Origin: Caldimonas brevitalea
GTDB lineage: Bacteria > Pseudomonadota > Gammaproteobacteria > Burkholderiales > Burkholderiaceae_C
Assembly (NCBI RefSeq): GCF_001017435.1
Contig: NZ_CP011371.1
Span: forward strand, 1,240,001-1,304,000
Direction of reading: 5' to 3'
DNA: 64,000 nt
The translations under genes and the position numbers were made by a program. The notes under the pieces are model-generated. The model saw only the letters and a list, made by a program, of their open reading frames with translations, was not told the DNA's origin and did not search any database. Below are positions 1 through 9,745 of this stretch, piece after piece. The number at the start of each line of letters is the position of its first letter. Position 1 is the stretch's first letter.

Positions 1-1
1 G

Positions 2-637
2 TCCTACCGCTGGAGCATGGCCTGGTTCATCTTTTCGGAGGTGATGTTCTTCGGCGCCTTCTTCGGCGCGTTGTTCTGGGCTCGCACCTTCACGCTGCCG
101 TCCCTGGGCGACATCGAGCACCAGATCCTGTGGCCCGACTTCAAGGCCCTGTGGCCCACCCAGATGCCCGGCGTGACCGCCTCGCCGGCCGGCATCGTCG
201 AGCCCTTCCAGACCATCGGCCCGTGGCCCATCCCCACCATCAACACGGCCCTGCTGCTCACCTCGGGCGTCACGCTGACCGCCGCCCACCATGCGCTGCG
301 CGAAAACCACCGCGGCCGCGCCATCTTCTTCATGTGGTTCACGGTGCTGTTGGGCATCGTGTTCCTCGGCTTCCAGGGTTACGAGTACGCGCACGCCTAT
401 CAGGACCTGAACCTGAAGCTCAGCTCGGGGATCTTCGGCTCGACCTTCTTCATGCTCACCGGCTTCCACGGCTTCCACGTGTTCGTCGGCATGCTGATGC
501 TGCTGTTCATCACGCTGCGGCTGATGAAGGGCCATTTCACGCCGGAGCGTCACTTCGGCTTCGAGGGCGCCGCCTGGTACTGGCACTTCGTCGACGTGGT
601 GTGGCTGGGCCTGTACGTCGTGGTCTACTGGATCTGA
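2..637 (+). CDS. ctaE: Cytochrome c oxidase subunit III (CtaE), 5'-truncated
   Basis: C-terminal part of subunit III of the aa3-type cytochrome c oxidase, an inner-membrane subunit of the terminal respiratory enzyme. The frame is open from base 2, upstream of the first in-window ATG at 17, and opens with RWSMAWFIFSEVMFFGAFF, a typical internal COX3 segment, so the start lies outside the window. Several hydrophobic helices follow, and the end (EGAAWYWHFVDVVWLGLYVV) is the conserved last helix. The downstream SURF1-SCO operon matures the same enzyme. Identity is secure; only the 5' end is missing. Confidence 0.95.
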   Translation, partial: SYRWSMAWFIFSEVMFFGAFFGALFWARTFTLPSLGDIEHQILWPDFKALWPTQMPGVTASPAGIVEPFQTIGPWPIPTINTALLLTSGVTLTAAHHALRENHRGRAIFFMWFTVLLGIVFLGFQGYEYAHAYQDLNLKLSSGIFGSTFFMLTGFHGFHVFVGMLMLLFITLRLMKGHFTPERHFGFEGAAWYWHFVDVVWLGLYVVVYWI

Positions 638-681
638 CGGGACTGATGCGGGGGCCGCGTCTGCGCGCGCCGGCCCTGCCG

Positions 682-709
682 CATCACCACCATCACCACC
701 ACCACCACC
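682..709 (+). repeat. CAC/CAT trinucleotide repeat
   Basis: Nine uninterrupted CAY triplets (seven CAC, two CAT) lie 45 bases after the ctaE stop and just before the terminator. They are outside the reading frame of ctaE, so they are not a His-tail of that protein. Confidence 0.8.
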
Positions 710-718
710 GTCTCTCCA

Positions 719-753
719 AAACAAAAACGCCGCTCGACGCGGCGTTTTTGTTT
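719..753. terminator. Bidirectional intrinsic terminator between ctaE and the DUF2909 gene
   Basis: Perfect inverted repeat with 15-bp arms (719-733 and 739-753) and a 5-base loop. The GC-rich core ACGCCGC/GCGGCGT is flanked by A-runs on the left and T-runs on the right, so it ends transcripts from both the plus-strand ctaE and the minus-strand gene that converges on it. Confidence 0.9.
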
Positions 754-785
754 CGATGTGCGCAATCAGCGCCGCCGGCCTGTCG

Positions 786-1007
786 TCACCGGATCACCGG
801 CAGCCCCGTCGGCTGTATCCACCCCATCTTGTAGCTGATCAGGATGCAGACGAACAGCACGATGGAGAATCCGACCCGCAGCGCTAGCGCTCGCACCATG
901 TTGTTGGTCTTGGGCTTGCCGTCGCGGCCATCGCGCATCATGAACACCAGGGCCGAGACGAGGCTGCCGATGATGAACAGGAAGGCAATGCCGATCAGGA
1001 TTTTCAT
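786..1007 (-). CDS. Small twin-helix membrane protein, DUF2909 family
   Basis: 73-residue protein with two membrane helices (about residues 3-22 and 45-60) joined by a basic loop with DGRDGKPK. Size, loop and position beside SURF1 match the DUF2909 family often found in proteobacterial cytochrome-oxidase loci. Function is unknown; a role in oxidase biogenesis is only inferred from context. An in-frame ATG three codons upstream (1016) is an alternative start. The longer frame to 1076 would run past the divergent SURF1 start and is rejected. Confidence 0.8.
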   Translation of the reverse strand: MKILIGIAFLFIIGSLVSALVFMMRDGRDGKPKTNNMVRALALRVGFSIVLFVCILISYKMGWIQPTGLPVIR

Positions 1008-1057
1008 GGCGCTCATTATCCACGCCACCCCCGGCGTGCCGGCGTGTGGCTGAAGTG

Positions 1058-1804
1058 ATGACATCACCGCGCCCATGGCGGGCCTGGGTCGTGCTGGGCG
1101 CCACGCTGGTCGGCATGGCGGTCACGGCCTCGCTCGGCCGCTGGCAGCTCGACCGCGCGGCCCAGAAAGAGGCGCTGAAGGCGGCGCACGAGCGCCAGGC
1201 GCACCTCGGCCCGCTGGGGTTGAACGACCGGCAGCCCGGCGAACTGGCCGACGGGGTGGAACATTACCGCCCAGCCGTCGCCCGGGGGCACTGGTTGGCC
1301 GACCGTACCGTGTTCCTCGACAACCGGCAGATGGGCGGACGCCCCGGCTTCTATGTGGTCACGCCGCTGCGGCTGAGCGGGCGCCCCGATGCGGTGCTGG
1401 TGCAACGCGGCTGGGTGGCGCGTGACCTGGTGGACCGCACGCGCTTGCCGGCGGTGCCGACGCCGCCCGGCGAGGTGGAAGTGCGAGGCCACATCGCCCC
1501 GCCCCCTGCCAAGCTATATGAGTTTTCGGCGGTCGGTGGCGGCGCCATTCGGCAGAATCTCGACTTGCGCGCATTCCAACAAGAAATCGGCGTGCCGCTG
1601 TGGCCGATCTCCCTCGTCCAGGCGGCATCCGCCGCAAACGGCACCGTGCCCGACGACGGGCTGCTGCGCGACTGGCCCCGTCCCGCCGTGGACGTTCACA
1701 AGCACTATGGTTATGCGTTCCAGTGGTTCGCCCTGTGTGCGCTGATGGCAGGTCTGTATGTCTGGTTCCAACTCCTCCGTCCCCGTCTCCGCCGCGTCCG
1801 CTGA
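1058..1804 (+). CDS. SURF1 family cytochrome oxidase biogenesis protein
   Basis: 248 residues with the SURF1 layout: one N-terminal membrane helix (about 5-25) ending in the family signature SLGRWQLDRAAQKE, a large periplasmic domain, and a C-terminal helix after HKHYGYAFQWFALCALM. SURF1 proteins help insert heme a into subunit I of aa3 oxidase. The gene opens a five-gene plus-strand operon and overlaps the next gene by 47 bases. ATG 1058 is preferred. A GTG at 1046 would add four residues. The short gap to the divergent DUF2909 gene must hold both promoters. Confidence 0.9.
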   Translation: MTSPRPWRAWVVLGATLVGMAVTASLGRWQLDRAAQKEALKAAHERQAHLGPLGLNDRQPGELADGVEHYRPAVARGHWLADRTVFLDNRQMGGRPGFYVVTPLRLSGRPDAVLVQRGWVARDLVDRTRLPAVPTPPGEVEVRGHIAPPPAKLYEFSAVGGGAIRQNLDLRAFQQEIGVPLWPISLVQAASAANGTVPDDGLLRDWPRPAVDVHKHYGYAFQWFALCALMAGLYVWFQLLRPRLRRVR

Positions 1805-2465
1805 GCGCCTGGCCGCGGAGCCGGTGAGCTTCACCGTGCACAGCGTGCCGACGCCGCGACTCGATGACGACGCCCGGCGCACCCGCACCGGCCGCATCAA
1901 GATGCTGCTGGTGCTGCTGGTGTGCGCGGCGCCCGTCATCGCGTCCTACTTCACCTATTACGTGATCCGGCCACAGGGCCGCATCAACTACGGCGAGCTG
2001 ATCGAACCGCAGCGCACGCTGCCGGCGCTGGCCTTGCGCACGCTCGATGGCGCCCCCGTGGACGCTCAAACGCTGAAGCACCAGTGGCTGCTGGTGGTGG
2101 TCGCGCCCGCGGGTTGCGACGCCGGCTGCGAACGCCGCCTCTACCTGCAGCGCCAACTGCGCGAGACGCTGGGACGCGACCGCGACCGGCTCGACAAGCT
2201 GTGGTTCGTGACCGACCAGGCGGCGGTGCGGCCCGAACTGTTGCGGGGCATCGAAGGCGCGCAGGTGCTGCGGGTCGGGCGCGATGCGCTGACCGGCTGG
2301 CTGGCGCCGGCCCCGGGTCATGCCCTCGAAGACCACCTCTATCTGGTCGACCCGATGGGCAATTGGATGATGCGCTTCCCCGCCGAGGCCGACCCCGCGA
2401 AGATCAAGCGCGACCTGACCAAGCTGCTGCGCGCGTCGCAGAGCTGGGACCAGGCCGGGCGCTGA
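1758..2465 (+). CDS. Membrane-anchored thioredoxin-like cytochrome oxidase assembly protein
   Basis: 235 residues: a cytoplasmic N-terminus, one membrane helix (about residues 49-67, [20 protein letters not shown]) and a periplasmic domain of SCO/thioredoxin shape with a CxxxC pair (CDAGC) where SCO proteins bind copper or do thiol chemistry. It lies between SURF1 and ctaA, the usual place of this betaproteobacterial oxidase-assembly protein, which databases often mislabel as a subunit I fragment. Copper or thiol handling for the CuA or CuB site is inferred. Its start lies inside the SURF1 gene, suggesting translational coupling. Confidence 0.75.
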   Translation: MSGSNSSVPVSAASAERLAAEPVSFTVHSVPTPRLDDDARRTRTGRIKMLLVLLVCAAPVIASYFTYYVIRPQGRINYGELIEPQRTLPALALRTLDGAPVDAQTLKHQWLLVVVAPAGCDAGCERRLYLQRQLRETLGRDRDRLDKLWFVTDQAAVRPELLRGIEGAQVLRVGRDALTGWLAPAPGHALEDHLYLVDPMGNWMMRFPAEADPAKIKRDLTKLLRASQSWDQAGR

Positions 2466-2476
2466 GGGCCGAGGCG

Positions 2477-3628
2477 ATGGAGACTCAGCCGCTTTACAAC
2501 CTGTCGCCCGTGCTGCGCATGGCCTTGCTGGGCATCGTGCTGGCGCTCGGCCCGCTGGCCTGGGTGTGGCTGCGCCACCGCGGCACCCGGGCCGGCCAGC
2601 GGCTCGCGGCGCTGACGCTGTTGACGTTGTTCCTCACCTTCGACCTGGTGTTGTTCGGCGCCTTCACCCGCTTGACCGACTCGGGCCTGGGCTGCCCCGA
2701 CTGGCCGGGCTGCTACGGCGAGGCCAGCCCATTCGGGGCGCAAGCGCACATCAGCGCCGCGGAGGCCCAGATGCCCACCGGCCCGGTCACCCACCGCAAG
2801 GCCTGGATCGAGATGGTGCACCGCTACCTCGCCACCGGCGTGGGCGTGCTGATCACCGTGCTCGCGATCGTCAGCTGGCGCGAGCGGCAGCGGCAATCGC
2901 TGTCGCCCTGGTGGGCCACCGCAACCTTCGTCTGGGTCTGTGTGCAAGGGGCCTTTGGCGCACTGACCGTCACCTGGAAGCTCTACCCGGCCATCGTCAC
3001 CGCGCATCTGCTGGGCGGGCTGGTCCTGCTCGCCTTGCTGGCGGCCCAGGCGCAGATCTACCGCGGGCAGCCGCTACAGCTGCCCGGGGCACTGCACCGC
3101 GCGGTGTGGGCCGTGTTCGCGCTGGTGTGGCTGCAGATCGCGCTGGGCGGCTGGGTCAGCACCAACTATGCGGTGCTCGCCTGCGCCGACTTCCCGACCT
3201 GCCAGGGCAGCTGGTGGCCGCCAATGGACTTCGAGCACGGCTTTGCCGTCGTCCGCGAGCTGGGGGCCGGCAAGCAGGGCGGCTATCTACCCTTCGCGGC
3301 GCTCACCGCCATCCACTACACCCACCGCCTGGTCGCCTACGCCGTGTTGGTGGCACTGTGCCTGCTGGCGTGGCGGCTGTCGCGCGAGGCCGAGGCGCGC
3401 CGCCTGGCGGCGCTGCTCGTCGGCGCTGCGCTGTGGCAGGCCATCACCGGGGTCAGCAACGTCGTGCTGGGCTGGCCGCTGCTGGCGGCGGTTTCGCACA
3501 CCGCGGGCGCCGCCGCGCTGGTCGGTGTGCTCACCGTCGTGCTGGCCCGTTCCCACCTGGCCCGGAGCCCGCGCGGACGTTCCGCGACGACGGTGCCCGC
3601 CCGGGTCCTAGAATCCATGCCATCGTGA
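2477..3628 (+). CDS. ctaA: Heme A synthase CtaA/COX15
   Basis: 383-residue polytopic membrane protein that oxidises heme O to heme A. COX15 hallmarks are visible: the [20 protein letters not shown] segment, and histidines in [25 protein letters not shown] and VSHTAGA expected to bind heme. The start at 2477 lies 11 bases after the previous stop; the frame continues upstream only as shadow. The stop overlaps a GTG codon (GTGA) belonging to ctaB, so the two are probably coupled. Confidence 0.95.
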   Translation: METQPLYNLSPVLRMALLGIVLALGPLAWVWLRHRGTRAGQRLAALTLLTLFLTFDLVLFGAFTRLTDSGLGCPDWPGCYGEASPFGAQAHISAAEAQMPTGPVTHRKAWIEMVHRYLATGVGVLITVLAIVSWRERQRQSLSPWWATATFVWVCVQGAFGALTVTWKLYPAIVTAHLLGGLVLLALLAAQAQIYRGQPLQLPGALHRAVWAVFALVWLQIALGGWVSTNYAVLACADFPTCQGSWWPPMDFEHGFAVVRELGAGKQGGYLPFAALTAIHYTHRLVAYAVLVALCLLAWRLSREAEARRLAALLVGAALWQAITGVSNVVLGWPLLAAVSHTAGAAALVGVLTVVLARSHLARSPRGRSATTVPARVLESMPS

Positions 3629-3636
3629 CGACTGCC

Positions 3637-4542
3637 ATGCCTGCTTCGATCGCCAGTCCTTCCCACTCCCCGCCGTCGCGGGTGGCGCAGTTCTATGCGC
3701 TGACCAAGCCGCGTGTCGTGAAGCTCATCGTGTTCTGCGCGGTGATCGGCATGTTGCTGGCGGTGCCCGGCCTGCCCGCATGGCAGCCCGCCATCGCCGC
3801 GACCCTCGGCATCTGGCTGGTCGCCAGTGCGGCCGCGGCCTTCAATTGCCTGGTCGAGCAACACATCGACGCCAAGATGCAGCGTACCGCCTGGCGGCCC
3901 ACGGCCAAGGGCGAGCTCACCAACACCCAAACCCTGCTGTTCTCGGCGGTGCTGTGTGGTCTCGGCATGGCCTTGCTCTACCTCTGGGTGAATTCGCTGA
4001 CGATGTGGCTGACCTTCGCCACCTTCGTCGGCTACGCCGTGATCTACACGGTGGTGCTGAAGCCGATGACCCCGCAGAACATCGTCATCGGCGGCGCGTC
4101 GGGCGCGATGCCCCCGGTGCTCGGCTGGGCCGCGTTGCGCGGCGAGGTCGGACCCGAGGCCCTGATGATGTGCCTGATCATCTTCCTGTGGACCCCGCCG
4201 CATTTCTGGGCGCTGGCGCTCTACCGCGCCGAGGACTACCGCCAGGCCGGCCTGCCGATGCTCCCGGTGACCCACGGTGCCGAGTTCACCCGGCTCAATG
4301 TGCTGCTCTACACGCTGGTGTTGTTCGCCGCCACGCTGCTGCCCTTCATCTACGGCATGAGCGGCTGGTTCTATCTCGCCAGCGCCGTCGTGCTGGGCGG
4401 CTGGTTCATCGCCTACGCCTGGCGCTTGTGGCGCCGCTATTCCGATGCGCTGGCACGCCGCACGTTCCGCTTTTCCATCCTGCACCTGGCGCTGCTGTTC
4501 GCAGCGCTGCTGGTGGACCACTACACGAGGCAATGGCTCTGA
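3637..4542 (+). CDS. ctaB: Protoheme IX farnesyltransferase (heme O synthase)
   Basis: 301-residue UbiA-type prenyltransferase with several membrane helices. It makes heme O, the substrate of CtaA. The TKPRVV start of helix 1, the substrate-binding loop [15 protein letters not shown] with RPTAKGEL, and the second loop [14 protein letters not shown] identify it. ATG 3637 is used. A GTG at 3625 overlapping the ctaA stop would add four residues and may be the real coupled start. The stop shares one base with the next ATG (TGATG). Confidence 0.93.
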   Translation: MPASIASPSHSPPSRVAQFYALTKPRVVKLIVFCAVIGMLLAVPGLPAWQPAIAATLGIWLVASAAAAFNCLVEQHIDAKMQRTAWRPTAKGELTNTQTLLFSAVLCGLGMALLYLWVNSLTMWLTFATFVGYAVIYTVVLKPMTPQNIVIGGASGAMPPVLGWAALRGEVGPEALMMCLIIFLWTPPHFWALALYRAEDYRQAGLPMLPVTHGAEFTRLNVLLYTLVLFAATLLPFIYGMSGWFYLASAVVLGGWFIAYAWRLWRRYSDALARRTFRFSILHLALLFAALLVDHYTRQWL

Positions 4543-5195
4543 TGACGATGCATCCCGACAACCTGCGGCGCCGCTCGCTCCTGGTGCTGGGCACCGCCGC
4601 CGTGCTGCCGCTGGTGGTGGGCTGTGACCGTGGGGGCAGCGGCGGCGCAGGCGGGCCGGCAGCCGATGCGGCGAAGTTCAACAACATCGACATCAGCGGC
4701 GCCGAATACGCCCGCGATTTCACGCTCACCGACCACCACGGGCAACCCCGTCGGATGGCCGATTTCAAGGGCAAGCTGGTCGCGATCTTCTTCGGCTACA
4801 CCCAGTGCCCCGACGTCTGCCCGACCTCGATGGCTGAGCTGGCCGAAGTCAAGAAGGCGCTGGGCGCCGACGGCGACAAGCTGCAGGGTTTGTTCATCAC
4901 GGTGGACCCCGAGCGCGACACGCCCGAACTGCTCAAGGCCTACATGAGCGGCTTCGACCCCAGTTTCCTGGCGCTGCGCGGCACACCCGAGCAGACGGCA
5001 GCGGTGGCCAAGGAGTTCAAGGTCTTCTTCGCCAAGGTACCGGGCAAGGCCGCCGACAGCTACACGATGGACCACACCGCCGGTGTGTATGTGTTCGACA
5101 CCGCCGGCCGCATCCGCTTGTTCGCCCGCCATGGTGGCGGGCCGGCGGCGCTGGCGGCGGACATGAAGCAGCTGCTGCAAGCGCCGACGGCCTGA
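4542..5195 (+). CDS. SCO1/SenC family copper chaperone lipoprotein
   Basis: 217 residues. A twin-Arg-like N-terminus (NLRRRSLLVLG) is followed by a lipobox-like LVVGC near residue 26, so the protein is probably membrane-anchored. The thioredoxin-like domain has the copper-binding pair in TQCPDVCPTS and the distal histidine in MDHTAG. SCO proteins deliver copper to the CuA site of cytochrome oxidase. It is the last gene of the SURF1-ctaA-ctaB operon, and start 4542 overlaps the ctaB stop by one base. Confidence 0.93.
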   Translation: MTMHPDNLRRRSLLVLGTAAVLPLVVGCDRGGSGGAGGPAADAAKFNNIDISGAEYARDFTLTDHHGQPRRMADFKGKLVAIFFGYTQCPDVCPTSMAELAEVKKALGADGDKLQGLFITVDPERDTPELLKAYMSGFDPSFLALRGTPEQTAAVAKEFKVFFAKVPGKAADSYTMDHTAGVYVFDTAGRIRLFARHGGGPAALAADMKQLLQAPTA

Positions 5196-5299
5196 GCGCG
5201 CCGCGCCGCGCGCTCGGGCATTCGAGGCGCGCCGTCGAGCCGCCACCGGCTGTCGCTCGCCTGTCGCCCCAGCGGCGGGTTCCCCGCCACGACACCCAA

Positions 5300-5327
5300 C
5301 AAAAAGAAAGCCGCCCGAAGGCGGCTT
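5300..5327 (-). terminator. Intrinsic terminator of rpoH
   Basis: AAGCCGCC (5308-5315), loop CGAA, GGCGGCTT (5320-5327). Read on the minus strand this 8-bp GC-rich hairpin runs into TTTCTTTTTG, a typical U-tract, 27 bases after the rpoH stop. Confidence 0.88.
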
Positions 5328-5353
5328 GCGGCAGCGGCGCAGCGCGCGCAGTG

Positions 5354-6298
<945 letters not shown>

Positions 6299-6327
6299 CC
6301 CAGAACCTCCTTTTGTTCCGCGAAATG

Positions 6328-6354
6328 TTAGCACTCCGGTAAAGAGAGTGCTAA
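6328..6354 (-). promoter_or_regulatory. CIRCE element (HrcA operator) in the rpoH leader
   Basis: TTAGCACTC (6328-6336), 9-base spacer, GAGTGCTAA (6346-6354): an exact match to the CIRCE consensus TTAGCACTC-N9-GAGTGCTAA. It is placed between the rpoH promoter region and its ribosome-binding site. Confidence 0.95.
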
Positions 6355-6561
6355 GGGTGTCGGTCAGAATTGCAACGAAGAGTGCGATTCAAAAAACCTA
6401 TCAAAGTTCCCTGTGGCGTGTCGAGGGGGTGCAGCGAAGTGCGTCGCTACTTCTAAATATCGCAAACGCTGTGCCCGCCGCCAGCCGTTGGACAGGCGGT
6501 AGATCGCCCTGCGCCGCCCCGACACGCCGTCCCCGGACGCCGCGCTGACGGGCTGCCGCCG

Positions 6562-7209
6562 TCAGCCGTTCTTGAACAGTCCCCGGTCCGCCATCCGCTT
6601 CAGCCGGGCGGAACGTGGCGCGGGCCGCTGCTGGATGCCGGTGTCCAGCGGCGGTGGGTAAGGGTCGGCCGCTGCATCGTCCGCCGCGCGGGGCGGCTCG
6701 GGCGCCGCCTTCGCTCCACCGTCGGGCGCCGCGGCCGGCCCTCCTGCTGTCGTTTCGTCCACGACGTCGAGCAACACCGGCACGCCCTGCGGGCCGGGCG
6801 GCCGCAGGTGGGGGACGGTGGCGGGCGCGGTGACGTCGTCAAGCACCAGGTCGAGTGCCTCGGGCGCCGGCGGCACGGCCCGGCGGCGGCCGGAGGCGCC
6901 CGGCAGTTCTGGGGCCGGGGTCCGGCTCCTGGTGACACCGGCCGGTGCCGTCGCTGCCCTCACCTCCGGCTCGGGGGCTGCGAGGCCTTGCGCGGGGCGG
7001 CTCGATCCTTTCTTCACGGGCACCGCTGCGCCCGGTGCAGTCACCACAGCCGGGCCACGCATCCGCACCGCTTCCCAAACCAGGCCCGACGCTGCCAACT
7101 GGCGCAGCCGCTCCTCCTGGGTGGACGAGCGCGCAATGGCGGCCAGCCCGGCGTACAGCTCGGGGTAGACGTCGCTGTCGATCTCCACCTGCAGACGGAT
7201 GACCGCCAT
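6562..7209 (-). CDS. Putative ParR-like adaptor of the adjacent actin homologue
   Basis: 215 residues, unknown family. The first 50 residues (IRLQVEIDSDVYPELYAGL, then a helix containing QEERLRQLAASG) could form the strand-helix-helix of a ribbon-helix-helix DNA-binding dimer, as in ParR. The rest is a long Pro/Ala-rich, probably disordered linker ending in the basic tail ARLKRMADRGLFKNG. It begins 25 bases after the ParM-like gene. In ParMRC systems an RHH adaptor with a C-terminal filament-binding peptide follows parM, so an adaptor role is inferred from order and shape, not from recognised homology. A GTG one codon upstream (7212) is an alternative start. Confidence 0.5.
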   Translation of the reverse strand: MAVIRLQVEIDSDVYPELYAGLAAIARSSTQEERLRQLAASGLVWEAVRMRGPAVVTAPGAAVPVKKGSSRPAQGLAAPEPEVRAATAPAGVTRSRTPAPELPGASGRRRAVPPAPEALDLVLDDVTAPATVPHLRPPGPQGVPVLLDVVDETTAGGPAAAPDGGAKAAPEPPRAADDAAADPYPPPLDTGIQQRPAPRSARLKRMADRGLFKNG

Positions 7210-7234
7210 CACCTGCTCCCGCCGGCTGCGCGGC

Positions 7235-8371
7235 TCATCCGTTCTCCGCCAGCGCCTCGCCGATCATCTGGAAGCCGCGCACGTTGGCCGCCATCGACTC
7301 CGGCATCACGAACACCGGGATCGAGGGGAAGCGCCGGCTGAGCACGTCGCGGTAGCGCGACGGGTGGCCGCCGACCAGCACGATCAGATCGATGATCTCG
7401 TGCGCGTCGCGCAGGCCGTCGATCATCCGGTTCAGCGAGTCCTCGATCACGCTCATGATCTGCGGTTCGTACTTGCTCAGGTCGTGGGCCACGCCGGTCA
7501 GCTTGACCGGCTGCTTCTGGCGCAGCGCCTCGTTGATGCGCGGCGCCACCGCCGGGCCGAGCGGGCGGCCGATGTCGGTCGCGAGCGACTCCTGCACCGC
7601 CCGCACCACGCGGTGGCGGCCGGCGTCGGAGGCCGCGCCGCTGGCGCGCGGGTTGATGCTGCCTTGCTGGATCAGCAGCCAGTCCAGCGTGTGCTCACCG
7701 GGATCGACCACCAGCACCGCCAGTTCGTCGAGTTCGTCCACCGACGCCAGTGGCTGCAGCGCGCCGCCGGTCTCGCGGATCACCTGGTTCAGCTCCTCCA
7801 GGTGTTCTTCCACCGCGGCATATCCGCCCATCGGCTGGGCCTGCACGATCACGCGGCGCACCTCGATCGTCTTGCCGTCTCCGACCTCGACCGCGCGTTC
7901 ATAGGTCTGGCGCAGGTAATCCCGGCGCTTGGCGTCGTTGTACTGGTTCACCGGCAGGCCCAGCACCAGCACGTCGATGGCGCTGTCGCCCGCTTCGGCC
8001 ATGTAGCGCAGCGCGCCCTTGGTGAGGGCTTCGTAGATCGCACCCTTGTAGAACTCGTCCGTCACGTCGCGGCCGAAGCTGCCGCCGGCCTGGGCCAGGC
8101 CCACGTCCCGGCCCACTTCGTACTGCGCGCCGTTGACGGGCACGTCGAAGGTGTCGCGCCGGCGGGTGCTGAGGGTGCGCACGGCGCTCGCATCGGCCGG
8201 GATGGCCATCGACGGGAACGACGAGAAGGTGATGCCGCCCTCGGCCGGGAGGCTGAATTTCACCAGTCCGAAGCCGACGTCGATGGCACGTACCATCGGG
8301 CCGGAGGCCGGCGTGCTGTCTTGCTGCTCGCTGGGAACTTGGCGCAGTTTGGGAGAGTGGGATGGAGCCAT
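7235..8371 (-). CDS. ParM/StbA-family actin-like ATPase
   Basis: 378 residues with the actin/Hsp70 nucleotide-fold signatures: phosphate-1 loop AIDVGFGLVKFS (about 29-40), phosphate-2 loop VVDPGEHTLDWLL, and the adenosine motif VLVGGHPSRY near the C-terminus. This is the plasmid-segregation actin class (ParM, StbA, Alp7A) rather than MreB or FtsA. The start at 8371 has GAGG upstream and gives a 25-residue disordered leader. It sits on what looks like chromosome, between rpoH and a transport operon, with a small ParR-like gene immediately downstream. It may position a replicon, mobile element or intracellular cargo. Confidence 0.8.
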   Translation of the reverse strand: MAPSHSPKLRQVPSEQQDSTPASGPMVRAIDVGFGLVKFSLPAEGGITFSSFPSMAIPADASAVRTLSTRRRDTFDVPVNGAQYEVGRDVGLAQAGGSFGRDVTDEFYKGAIYEALTKGALRYMAEAGDSAIDVLVLGLPVNQYNDAKRRDYLRQTYERAVEVGDGKTIEVRRVIVQAQPMGGYAAVEEHLEELNQVIRETGGALQPLASVDELDELAVLVVDPGEHTLDWLLIQQGSINPRASGAASDAGRHRVVRAVQESLATDIGRPLGPAVAPRINEALRQKQPVKLTGVAHDLSKYEPQIMSVIEDSLNRMIDGLRDAHEIIDLIVLVGGHPSRYRDVLSRRFPSIPVFVMPESMAANVRGFQMIGEALAENG

Positions 8372-8466
8372 GGTCACCTCGTTTTGGGTTACGCAGGGGT
8401 GTCGCGTCCTGCTGAACACTGGTGCTCCATTGCCAGCAACCGAGATGCCGTGGGGGTTTCATCGGT

Positions 8467-8503
8467 GCGCAGGCCGCGCCAGCCCTGCTGGCGCGGCCTG
8501 CGC
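8467..8503. repeat. Perfect 17-bp inverted repeat upstream of the ParM-like gene
   Basis: Arms GCGCAGGCCGCGCCAGC (8467-8483) and its exact complement (8487-8503), separated by three bases. No T-tract follows on either strand, so it is not a canonical terminator. It lies 96 bases before the ParM-like start and 163 bases after the TAXI stop. It could be a rho-assisted terminator or part of a ParR-binding centromere. Nothing else is recognised in 8372-8665. Confidence 0.7.
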
Positions 8504-8665
8504 CGTTCTGCCCGGTGAAAACCGCGTAGGCCTCGGCATCGATGTCGGCAAGATGTCCCCGCCATCAACCGGTGGCCCCGCGGCTCAGCATCCCCTGTCT
8601 ATCACGGCCGTCGATCTGATCGCCACCGTTTTCCCAAAGGCCGGGTGCCATCGAAGCGTCGAGCG

Positions 8666-9724
8666 TCAGCGCCGGCACAGCCCCAGCACCACCTTGTCTT
8701 GCGGACACGATGCTGCCGTGCGGGCCGGCGCCCCGTCCAGCTTGGGGCTGCTTTGCAAGGCCGAGCAATTGCCGAGGATGCGCTCGGTGGGGCCGTAGTA
8801 GCTCCACCCGGCGCCGAGCGGGGGCAGCGTCAGGCTGACCTCCTGCCACTTGGCGTGGCCCTCGGCGCGCAGCTGGTCGAAGTTGCGGCACATCGACAGC
8901 GCGAAGCGGGTCAGCAGCTGTTGCAGGTCCGGTGTCCGATAGTTGTACGTGACGAGCAGCGCCTTGGTGCTCAGCGTGGCGACGTCGTCCTGCAGCCAGT
9001 TCGGGTAGCTGGCCGAGCGGATCGCCGAGTGGTTGTAGATCGAGGTGGCGGCCTGGCTTTCGCTCGCTTGCGGGTCGAGCTTCAGCAGCTTCACGTACTG
9101 CCGCGCCTCCTGCTTCATGTCGGCGAACAGTTTGGCCGGCTGGCCGGCGACGACGACGGCCACGTCGATCGAACGATCGGTCGCCAGCTTCAGCAAGGCC
9201 TCCTCGTTCGACAGGAACGACATGTTCCTGTCGGCGATCGGCGTACCGAACATCAGCCGGTACAGCGTGGTGGCGGTCAGCGCGGTGCCACTGCCGACCG
9301 GGCCGAGGTTGATGCGCTTGTCCTTGATCTCGTGGATGTAGGTCAGCGGCGAGTCGGCGCGGGTGACGAAATAGATCTCCTCGTCATAGAGCGGCAACAC
9401 CACGCGCAGCGGCTTGATCAGCTGGGCGGCGTCCGCATCGCCCGCCTTGGCCTCGTTGACGAAGGCCTGGTAGACGTCGGACTGCACCATCGCCAGGCGC
9501 ACGCCCTGCTCGGCGCGCAGGCGCCGCACGTTCTCGGTGGAGCCCTTGGACGGCGCGACATCCAGGTCGATGCCGGCCGGCTTGGCCACCAGCTTGGACA
9601 GGTCGCGCGCCACCTGGACGTAGGTGCCGCGCTCGGGGCCGGCCACCAGGCGGTCGGGCGCGGCGTGCGCCGCGAGCGTGGTGCACACGCCGAGGACGAG
9701 GGTCATCAAAGCGGACTTGATCAT
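8666..9724 (-). CDS. TAXI family periplasmic solute-binding protein
   Basis: 352 residues. N-terminal signal peptide (cleavage near AAHA-APDRL), then the TAXI-receptor pattern: AGPERGTYVQVARDLSKLV, a dipeptide-rich ligand lobe with PSKGSTENVRRL, INLGPVGSGT, and the LAMVQSDV segment. TAXI proteins bind glutamate-like or other organic acids for TRAP transporters. Here no TRAP membrane genes (DctQ or DctM type) are nearby. It is the last gene of an operon with a SulP permease, so it may feed that permease or act as a sensor. It starts after AGGAG, 21 bases beyond the preceding gene. The C-terminus SCPQDKVVLGLCRR carries a two-cysteine motif seen in two other proteins of the window. Confidence 0.88.
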   Translation of the reverse strand: MIKSALMTLVLGVCTTLAAHAAPDRLVAGPERGTYVQVARDLSKLVAKPAGIDLDVAPSKGSTENVRRLRAEQGVRLAMVQSDVYQAFVNEAKAGDADAAQLIKPLRVVLPLYDEEIYFVTRADSPLTYIHEIKDKRINLGPVGSGTALTATTLYRLMFGTPIADRNMSFLSNEEALLKLATDRSIDVAVVVAGQPAKLFADMKQEARQYVKLLKLDPQASESQAATSIYNHSAIRSASYPNWLQDDVATLSTKALLVTYNYRTPDLQQLLTRFALSMCRNFDQLRAEGHAKWQEVSLTLPPLGAGWSYYGPTERILGNCSALQSSPKLDGAPARTAASCPQDKVVLGLCRR

Positions 9725-9745
9725 GATGGGGAGCTCCTGGGCAAA

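Noticed and set aside
682..709. CAC/CAT run as an encoded poly-His tail
   Set aside because: It is after the ctaE stop codon and followed by a terminator. The frame that reads it as histidines is an antisense-like alternative frame without a gene.
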